From the NCBI GenBank assembly GCA_016946835.1, contig JACVTC010000428.1, positions 15,001 to 29,573 of the forward strand: DNA of 14,573 bases, in the 5' to 3' direction. A model generated the notes under the pieces. That model saw only the letters and a list, made by a program, of their open reading frames with translations. It was not told where the DNA came from and did no database searches. Every line of letters starts with the position of its first letter. Position 1 is the first letter of the stretch. The stretch is from Neocallimastix lanati (nom. inval.) (taxonomy: Eukaryota > Neocallimastigomycota > Neocallimastigomycetes > Neocallimastigales > Neocallimastigaceae). Shown piece by piece: positions 8,512 to 14,573 of this stretch. Both the position numbers and the translations under genes were made by a program.

Positions 8512-9846
8512 TTAGAAGAATAGATGCCAACGATGATATCGTTGATTACCTATCTTCCCTCCAAGGGTATATAGAAGATTTCTATGGTCAGTAAAAACTT
8601 TAATCTTGAATTTAGCACCTAACAAAAGGTGACGCCATGATGAGAAAGCTTCTTTAATTGATAAAAGTTCCTTATCGGTAATCGAATAGTTTATTTCGGC
8701 ATTGTTAAGACTACGAGAAAAATAAGCAATAGGATGAAGCTTATTATCATTGTCATACTGGGAAAGAACTGCTCCAATAGCAAAGTTACTAGCATCATAC
8801 TCAACAATAAAAGGTTTTGTTAAGTCAGGATGCATGAGGAGAGGGGAAGAAGTTAAACGTTTTTTGAGAATTGAGAAGGAGGTATCACAATCTTTAGACC
8901 AAACTTCCTTCCTTCCTTTCTTGGTTAATGCATGCAAAGGTTTGGCAATAGCAGCAAAATTCCTTACAAATCTTCTATAGTAATTGCAAAGACCAAAAAA
9001 CCTTTGAACCTCTTTTACGTTTTTTGGAATGGACCATTCTTTGATTGATTTGATCTTCTTTGGATCAGTGGACACATCAGAGCCAGAAATGATATGCCCA
9101 AGTAATTCGACTTCCTCTTTATCGAATTCACATTTCGAAAGTTTAGCATATAAATTATTGTCAATAAGCTTTTTGAGAACCTCGCGTACAGTTTGATGAT
9201 AATCATCTAACGAATTAGAATAAATTAGAACGTCATCTAGGTAGAGTATTACCGATTTTTCTAAGAATGGACAAAGGACAGAGTTAATAAAAGATTGGAA
9301 GATCGCAGGTGCATTTTTAAGACCAAATGGCATTACTAACTATTCGTAATGTCCATACTTAGTACGGAAAGCTGTTTTATATTCATCGCCTTCCTTTATA
9401 CGAATTAAATTATATGCGGAGCGCAAGTCTAATTTAGTAAAGTACTTGGCTCCTTTGACTTGTTTAATAATGTCGTTGATGAGCGGTAAAGGATAGGAAT
9501 TTCTAATAGTAACCTCATTTAAACCTTTGTAGTCAACACAGACTCGGAGAGAACCATCACTCTTTTTCTGAAAGAGAACAGGATAGCCGGCTGGGGAGTG
9601 AGATTCTCTAATAAATCCTTTATTTTCGTTTTCCTTTACGTAATCTTATAAAACTTCTGATTCCTCCAATGTAAGCGGGTAGATTGGTCCATAATGTAAA
9701 GTAACACCTGGCTGAAGATTGATCTCACAGTCCGTTAAACGATGGGGAGGAAGCTTATCTGCTTCTTTTTTACTGAAGACTATTGCAAGGTCTTTATATT
9801 GTTCAGGAATACGCTCAATATTAGGTTCTTCAGAATCCTCTAATAC
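8512..9846 (-). pseudogene. pol: Reverse transcriptase-RNase H with nonsense codons
   Basis: One frame from about 9846 to 8515. It opens with EDSEEPNIERIPEQY and the RT lead-in LPPHRLTDCEINL and GPIYPLT, then [36 protein letters not shown] (first catalytic Asp 9429-9427), MPFGLKNAPAIF, and YLDD (9243-9232). Next come LGHII, FFGLCNYYRRF, and RNase H motifs VEYDASNFAIGAVLSQ, YSITDKELLSI and FTDHRNLLY, so the RNase H catalytic set looks complete. In-frame stops: TAA 9646-9648 (after SEVL), TAG 9340-9342 (after GHYE, where Tyr is usual) and TAA 8512-8514 (after HLFF). A TAG at 9847-9849 closes the upstream side. The function would be copying element RNA to DNA in Gag particles; this copy cannot make a full enzyme. 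Confidence 0.92.
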
Positions 9847-10447
9847 CTAATTTGAAAGAAAAGAATAGATTAAAAAGTAGTAATTATAGGATAATCCATC
9901 ATAAAATTAATTGAATTCACATTTGTTTAAAATTCTTTATAATTCTTGATTTAAATTTTGAGATTTTAAAAGTAGAGTAAAGATAATGATTCTCATAACT
10001 AAAATGTATTTTATAGTTTTTCATAAATTGATTTCCAAGGAGTAAATCCATTGGAATATTTTTTGACACAAGGAATTTTTCTTTAAATTTGATTAAATGA
10101 AACGTATTGTTAATTTTGATTTTTAGTTGAAAGTTTAAAGACACAAATTCATTAATGGAATCTGTATCTCCATTGATACCTTTTATATATATTTTATTTT
10201 TAAGTTTTTGAGTTACAAGATTTAACCGAGAGATTAAATTGGTAGAAATAAAATTGCAGTAAGAACCATAATCTAATATTGATTTGGTTTGTAATTTAAT
10301 GTTTTTGTTCCTTTTGTTTATTGTTGGGATAAATGATTTAAACAAAAGGAAAATATTAAGAAGAGGAGGGTTTAAAGTTGGGTAATTATATTGAATAGTT
10401 TTAATCGGAGAGGACTTCTTGGAAAGTCTATTATCTAGTTTTTTGAG
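9847..10447 (-). pseudogene. Retroviral-type protease with altered active site
   Basis: Open in the Gag frame directly after the gag TAA (10448-10450) through to TGA 9917-9919. No ATG lies near the gag end; the first is at 10345. Protease signatures are SILDYGSYCNFIS (about 10284-10246), IKGINGD and MDLLLGNQFM (the usual LLG near the C-terminus). The active-site triplet, normally D-S/T-G, reads D-Y-G. A single C-to-A change (TCT to TAT) would account for it. The protein would cleave Gag and Pol polyproteins. Between 9917 and about 9847 no frame is continuous: RT is in another frame, so at least one net frame change lies here. The 64-base junction holds stops in all three frames. Confidence 0.85.
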
Positions 10448-11629
10448 TTAATTTTTTTGGACTTCGGTAACATAATTTTCTCGGTTATTGTAACTGGAAT
10501 TGACCTTAAATTTATTATTATGGAAGTTATTATTTTTACTATGATTGTAATAATTGTTATTATTCTTATTCTTGTTTTCATTATTGGGATAAGAATGAGA
10601 GTTCTTTCTCTTATAATTTTTATTGCTGATTAATTGATTTATCTTTAATTTAGTTTCTTGAGAAGATTCAAACAATATGCACTTTGTTGTAATTTCTTCT
10701 ATTTTTTCTTGAGACTTCTCCATTTTATTAATTTCTTCTTTAAATTTTGGATAAAGACCATTATAGAAAAATAATACTAATGGTTCTTCAGGCCAACCAA
10801 GATCAGTTGTTAATTTACGAAAAGAATCAATATAGTCCTTAATATTACCATGAGAATGTTTGAGATTTACTAAATTAATTTTCTTTAACTTTTTGCTGAA
10901 AACATCAGGAAAAGCTTCTTTTAATTCATTAAGAAGAGTCTCTAAGGAAGCAGGAGGACTACTGGAATATTTTGTTTGGTACCAACTTCTAGCAGCTTCT
11001 CTTAATCTTGATTGTACAAAGTTGATTTTCGAATCTTCAAGCCAAGACTTACATGGATAGGTTTTAAATGTGTCACCACACAGTTGACAAAAAAGTTCGG
11101 TTTCAGAAACATCACCTGAAAACAAACCTAGATCGGGAACTTGAGGAATATTAATAGGGTAAGCAGATTGCATGATAACATCATGATCATTGTCATATCT
11201 TGTAGTTGTTGAGATATTATCGTTAAAAACAGAATGGAGGTTTATCGTAGGATTTCCAGATGTCAACAGTATCGACGAGGTAGCACCAAAAGAAGTATTT
11301 TCTATTTGAGTTTTATTACATAATTCATGCTTAAAGTAGAGGGTAGCCTTTTTCAAAGATTCTAAAGAGGCCAATATTTCATTATTCATTTTATCATAAG
11401 CTCCGAATTGTTTCATTACCTCTTGATGGTAATTTTGTAAGTCTTCTTTGGAAACGAAGTTTTCATTCACTCCAGAAACTATACTATTACAAGCTTGTGA
11501 GGTATCATTTCTTAACTGTTGAACACCTTCTGCTAAAGTGGTACAAGCTTGAGTGGCTTCGGATCGCAATTGTTGTACTGAGTCTTCTTTATTCATTTTC
11601 ATTTCTTCATCCGATCTAGTTGAATACAT
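10448..11629 (-). CDS. gag: Gag polyprotein (intact, no zinc knuckle)
   Basis: 393 residues from ATG at 11629, with an in-frame TGA 36 bases upstream that fixes the start; the leader from the LTR is 64 bases. Residues 21-56 are two 18-residue tandem repeats (LRSEATQACTTLAEGVQQ and LRNDTSQACNSIVSGVNE). A likely coiled coil runs through about residue 100. Residues 165-325 form the retrotransposon capsid domain (VPDLGLFSGD, INFVQSRLREAARSW, IKDYIDSFRKL, LFFYNGLYPKFK). The tail (335-393) is rich in Asn, Lys and Tyr with no CX2CX4HX4C knuckle, so RNA binding would rest on basic residues, as in Tf1 Gag. Gag forms the cytoplasmic particle where reverse transcription occurs. It ends at TAA 10448-10450, after which the same frame continues open into protease. 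It is the only full-length protein the window could encode. Confidence 0.9.
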   Translation of the reverse strand: MYSTRSDEEMKMNKEDSVQQLRSEATQACTTLAEGVQQLRNDTSQACNSIVSGVNENFVSKEDLQNYHQEVMKQFGAYDKMNNEILASLESLKKATLYFKHELCNKTQIENTSFGATSSILLTSGNPTINLHSVFNDNISTTTRYDNDHDVIMQSAYPINIPQVPDLGLFSGDVSETELFCQLCGDTFKTYPCKSWLEDSKINFVQSRLREAARSWYQTKYSSSPPASLETLLNELKEAFPDVFSKKLKKINLVNLKHSHGNIKDYIDSFRKLTTDLGWPEEPLVLFFYNGLYPKFKEEINKMEKSQEKIEEITTKCILFESSQETKLKINQLISNKNYKRKNSHSYPNNENKNKNNNNYYNHSKNNNFHNNKFKVNSSYNNRENYVTEVQKN

Positions 11630-11683
11630 TCCCGAGGGTCTTACGCCAATTTTAGGAATTCAAAGGAAGTTTCTAAAATAGTG

Positions 11684-11693
11684 GTAAGATTAT
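11684..11693 (-). promoter_or_regulatory. Primer-binding site, self-priming type
   Basis: Directly after the 5' LTR end CAACA the element RNA reads AUAAUCUUAC. It does not start with UGG, so it cannot pair with a tRNA CCA end at this spot. It is the exact complement of GTAAGATTAT within the LTR (11895-11886), extending to 11 bases if the last LTR base is included. In Tf1 of fission yeast the first 11 nt of the mRNA serve as primer. Confidence 0.75.
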
Positions 11694-11709
11694 TGTTGAG
11701 TTAGTATTT

Positions 11710-11746
11710 AGATTAAAGGGTAAACTTTGTTGGAAGCCTTTAATCT
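11710..11746 (-). repeat. U5 inverted repeat next to the primer-binding site
   Basis: AGATTAAAGG (11710-11719) and CCTTTAATCT (11737-11746) are exact 10 bp reverse complements around a 17 nt loop, ending 16 bases from the LTR end. The other LTR keeps an 8 bp version. Tf1 needs a comparable U5 stem for its self-primer structure. Confidence 0.7.
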
Positions 11747-11885
11747 AATAACCTTATGGATATTATTTTATTTTATAAATTTATTTATTCAAATTATAAA
11801 AATATTATTTTATTATTAAGCTTTTAATTAACTATATTTTATTTAATATGTTTTATTATAAAGTTATCAGATTATTTTGTAAATA

Positions 11886-11895
11886 ATAATCTTAC
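11886..11895 (-). promoter_or_regulatory. Putative RNA 5' end and self-primer
   Basis: GTAAGATTAT in element orientation is complementary to the primer-binding site at 11693-11684. If this is the mRNA 5' end, R plus U5 is 202 nt. The same decamer is kept in the other LTR (6288-6279). Confidence 0.6.
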
Positions 11896-11925
11896 AAAAA
11901 TTTAAAAAAGAATATTTTTTAGTTC

Positions 11926-11932
11926 TTTTATA
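11926..11932 (-). promoter_or_regulatory. TATA-like box of the LTR promoter
   Basis: TATAAAA in element orientation, with its first base 37 nt upstream of the proposed RNA start at 11895. The surroundings are AT-rich, so the word alone is weak evidence; its spacing to the self-primer supports it. Confidence 0.45.
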
Positions 11933-12134
11933 TTTTTGAAAAACAATATAAATTATTTAATGATATATTTTAATAAATACTAATTTAAAGATAACAATGT
12001 AAAATATAATTTTAATATATAAAGTAATAAAATAATATATATATAATATAAGATAATAAAAATATATAAAATAATATAATTAATAAAAAACAATTTTTAT
12101 AAATAATATTCAATTTATATTAATTAATATAAAA

Positions 12135-12245
12135 AAAAGGGATAATATTAATTAATATGTAGTACAATATTAATCAATTAATATATTTGGGATTCAATAA
12201 TATATAAAAGGGATAATATTAATTAATATGCAATACAATATTAAT
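12135..12245 (-). repeat. 40 bp direct repeat inside the 5' LTR
   Basis: Copies at 12135-12174 and 12206-12245, two mismatches, separated by 31 bp. The 3' LTR has one copy and no spacer. Confidence 0.9.
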
Positions 12246-12351
12246 TAGGTTATGAACGGTACAAGGATTTAAGGAGTACAAATTATATTTTTAATTAAAT
12301 TATTATTTTTGTAGTATTGAATATAAATTAATTTGTATCAAATCCTTTACA

Positions 12352-12356
12352 TACAA
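12352..12356. repeat. Target-site duplication TACAA (right copy)
   Basis: Exact repeat of 6081-6085, directly after the right LTR end. Confidence 0.9.
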
Positions 12357-12795
12357 TTTATTAATGAAGAACATTAATAGATTGGGAGGTGTAATGTAAG
12401 ATATACTTACCTAGGTCGAGTTTATTATAAGAGTTAACGACTGATAACACAGATTAAAATAATAGAATACAGTATTTGTTTATTATTTAAGATAATTATG
12501 TTTTAATATGCTTATTAATTAATAATGTTTTTTAAAGAATTAAGATTTAAAATAATAAGAATAATTTTTTATTTTATTTGGTTATTATTACTGTTCTTTC
12601 TTATAATAATAATTCTTGATTTCTCTAAAGTGAACTCAAAAGTGGTATTTATACTTTTTAATTAAAATAAAGTTAAATTTAAAAAAGAGATTCTAATCTA
12701 ACAAATATCTTATTTAGGAAAAGATTAGAAGAAAAACCTAAGCAATCTTCAATCAATATTCTAATAATATTGATTATCGTATCAATTAAGTAAAA

Positions 12796-12819
12796 CCGAA
12801 TACTTTCTAAAGTAATCGG
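12796..12819. repeat. 11 bp hairpin, 2 nt loop
   Basis: CCGAATACTTT (12796-12806) pairs with AAAGTAATCGG (12809-12819) with one mismatch. It contains G/C in an AT-rich setting, so chance is less likely than for A/T-only palindromes. Confidence 0.5.
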
Positions 12820-13201
12820 GAAAACCTTAAAGAACCGATTTCCTAAATTTGAACTAATAAAAAACTTACAACAAATTTAAAGAAATTATTTAGAACTAAG
12901 CCGTAAAGAAATTTATTAAATTACTTTGATCATGATACGTAAATCTTGATCGATTTAATTTAATTATTGTAATATGGCTTTAAAGAACTAAATAATTAAA
13001 CTAAACTAATTTCATAGAAATACAGAATTAAAAATGCAGAAACTATTTTCTTTTAATTTATAGTTAATAAGCTATACTAAAGTAAAAAAAATAAATTTAT
13101 AATTTAAATATTAAATATATAACTAAATAAAATTTATAATTTAAATAAATGCATAAATAACTAATATTTAAATATTGATCGTTACTAAAATACTAAAATA
13201 A

Positions 13202-13245
13202 TAAGAAATGATAATTATTTTTTAATAAATAATTATTATTTCTTA
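13202..13245. repeat. 19 bp hairpin, 6 nt loop
   Basis: 13202-13220 pairs with 13227-13245 over 19 positions with one G-T pair (13210 with 13237). It sits in AT-rich non-coding DNA. It is long for chance, but A/T composition raises the background. Confidence 0.6.
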
Positions 13246-14166
13246 CATTCTGTTAAGGAATGAACTAATAATGTTAATTTTATTATTTTTCAGAAAAATA
13301 ACTTAATCATTAAAATTAAATTATTTATTTCCTTACTTGGAGAACTTTCTTATGTTCTATTACTGCTGCTAAAAAATTTACTGATATTAAATTTATTATT
13401 AATATAAATTCTTTATCAATATCAATACTTCATTATTAAAAATAATACTATATCATTAATATCAATATTATTATTAATATCTAGTTTTATTAATATGATT
13501 TATTTTATCAATATTTTATTATTAAAGAAAATTTTATTTTACAAATATTACTAATACAGATTATTTATTATTAATAAAATTAATATAATTAATAATGATT
13601 TAAAAATATTTTACTTAAATCCATGATCCTTGTCATTAAAATTAGTAATACTTCCTTCCAAAATACACCCTATTTATAATAATATTAATAATGGATAATA
13701 ATCTAAAATACTTTTATTTAATAATAGTATAAAATTAAACAATACTCTATTACTAATAATTCTGTAAAAGTAATAAAATTATTTTTAAAATATCTTATCA
13801 CTACAATTAATAATAAATAGTTTAGAATTTAATAATATATAATAATTATTTATTATAATAAAATAGATTATGAATTTATAATTTTAATACAATTCAAACA
13901 TGTAACTCTAAAATATTCTAAAGAAATGACTTGACCATTTCTAACGATAAAAAAAATATAAATAGATGAGAAAATTGTATTATAAAAAAAATAATCTTGA
14001 AAATATAATCTTATTCAAAAATATAAATTATCTTTAGTTTTAATTGAATAATTTTTATTAAATAAATAAATAAAATATTTTAAAAAGATATATTTTAATT
14101 TTTAATTTTTTTTTTATTTTAGTGTTTACTTCTATATTTATTATTAATCTGTCCCGAACCTCAACA

Positions 14167-14573
14167 ATTCGGATACGGTATTTCCTCAAATACCACAAAT
14201 TATTATAATTTATAATATTTCTCCGTACAAATATGTTTTAATTATTATTTTATTATTAGTTAATTATTATCTTTATTATCTTTATCAATATTACATTTAT
14301 TATTATATGAATATATATTATTAATTAATATTTTGCTATAAATAAATATTTTATTACAGTTTTATTATATTCTTATAATATTTATATTATATATTTGTTA
14401 AATTTTATTTTATATTATGAACATTTTAATATTAGTATTTATATCTAAAATTTTATTATTATTTTATTGTTACACAAAACTATTTTTAAGTAATCAATGT
14501 ATTATCAAAATATATAAAATATTTTGTAATAATATTATTTTAAATCTCACACTTTTCTTTTTTGTGTACTGGA
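14167..14573. other. AT-rich tail with one perfect hairpin
   Basis: GGTATTT (14177-14183) and AAATACC (14188-14194) form a perfect 7 bp stem with a CCTC loop just past the LTR-like end. The rest is AT-rich with no gene or RNA seen. Confidence 0.5.

Larger units (their letters stand above)
6086..12351 (-). mobile_element. Complete Ty3/gypsy chromovirus, Tf1/sushi-like
   Basis: 6266 bp, bounded by LTRs of 588 and 658 bp with TGT...ACA ends and a perfect TACAA target duplication. Reading leftward: LTR, primer-binding site (11693-11684), gag, protease, RT-RNase H, integrase, GPY module and chromodomain, untranslated segment, polypurine tract, LTR. RT and RNase H before integrase is the Ty3/gypsy order; the chromodomain defines a chromovirus. 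A self-complementary primer site and a Gag without zinc knuckle point to the Tf1/sushi group. The LTRs differ by roughly 15-20 substitutions by eye, plus one 71 bp length difference. Pol carries five nonsense codons and a frame change, so the copy is defective and not recent. The intact target duplication shows there has been no later recombination with another copy. Confidence 0.95.
11694..12351 (-). repeat. 5' LTR of the chromovirus
   Basis: In element orientation it begins TGTAAAGGAT (12351) and ends CTCAACA (11694). It contains a TATA-like box, the putative RNA start and self-primer, and a U5 inverted repeat. It is about 70 bp longer than the 3' LTR because a 40 bp word is present twice around a 31 bp spacer. 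Confidence 0.95.
12381..14166 (+). other. LTR-like region with polypurine tract in front
   Basis: ATTGGGAGG (12381-12389) followed by TGTAATGTAAG (12390) looks like a polypurine tract and LTR start on the plus strand. The right end candidate is ACCTCAACA at 14166, which would give TGT...ACA ends and a length of 1777 bp, with TATAAATAG at 13957-13965 about 200 bp before the end. In between lie AT-rich DNA, a 37 bp-period repeat (13094-13147) and two hairpins. No open frame is present. The matching left LTR is not clearly recognisable, so this is tentative. Confidence 0.35.

Noticed and set aside
10448-10460. Programmed -1 frameshift at A AAA AAT between gag and protease
   Set aside because: The -1 frame ends within a few codons, and protease is in the zero frame.
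10860-11060. Plus-strand 66-codon frame
   Set aside because: Antisense shadow of the gag capsid domain.

Overview
The window looks like an accessory, transposon-filled stretch of a very AT-rich eukaryotic genome. The best guess is an anaerobic gut fungus (Neocallimastigomycota): non-coding DNA is almost pure A/T with homopolymers and AAT/AAAT repeats, coding islands are clearly richer in G/C, the retroelements are fungal-type chromoviruses, and the only cellular-type gene is a secreted Cys-rich protein of the C-x5-C-x4-C style common in these fungi. This host assignment is inference. Another AT-rich lineage is possible. No intact cellular gene was found.

Layout: 1-495, AT-rich repeats. 496-1246, a broken gene for a signal-peptide, Cys-rich, probably membrane-anchored protein (+). 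1247-1980, AT-rich, nothing coding. 2129-3214, a truncated gag-protease relic of one Ty3/gypsy element (-), with one in-frame stop and no reverse transcriptase. 3242-3940, unassigned non-coding DNA. 3942-4520, a minisatellite built from 22-23 bp half-units, with a homogeneous 45 bp higher-order core. 4521-6030, AT-rich, with a tRNA-like pol III unit on the minus strand (5067-5138), a long poly-A tract, and an LTR-like 3' end (TATA box to ...AACA). 6086-12351, a complete chromovirus insertion (-) with both LTRs and a perfect 5 bp target duplication (TACAA). 12357-14573, AT-rich DNA with an LTR-like start (polypurine tract then TGT), hairpins and an LTR-like end.

The 6.27 kb chromovirus is the centre of the window. 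Reading on the minus strand: 5' LTR, primer-binding site, gag (intact), protease, reverse transcriptase/RNase H, integrase, chromodomain, a hairpin-rich 3' untranslated segment, polypurine tract, 3' LTR. The pol frame carries several nonsense codons and a frame change, and the protease active site is altered, so this copy is dead as an autonomous element. Its most notable property is the primer-binding site. It has no tRNA-type TGG start and instead is perfectly complementary to a segment of its own LTR just downstream of a TATA box. A conserved inverted repeat lies in U5. This is the arrangement of Tf1/sushi-type self-primed retrotransposons. It appears to have landed inside an older LTR-like element whose ends flank it.
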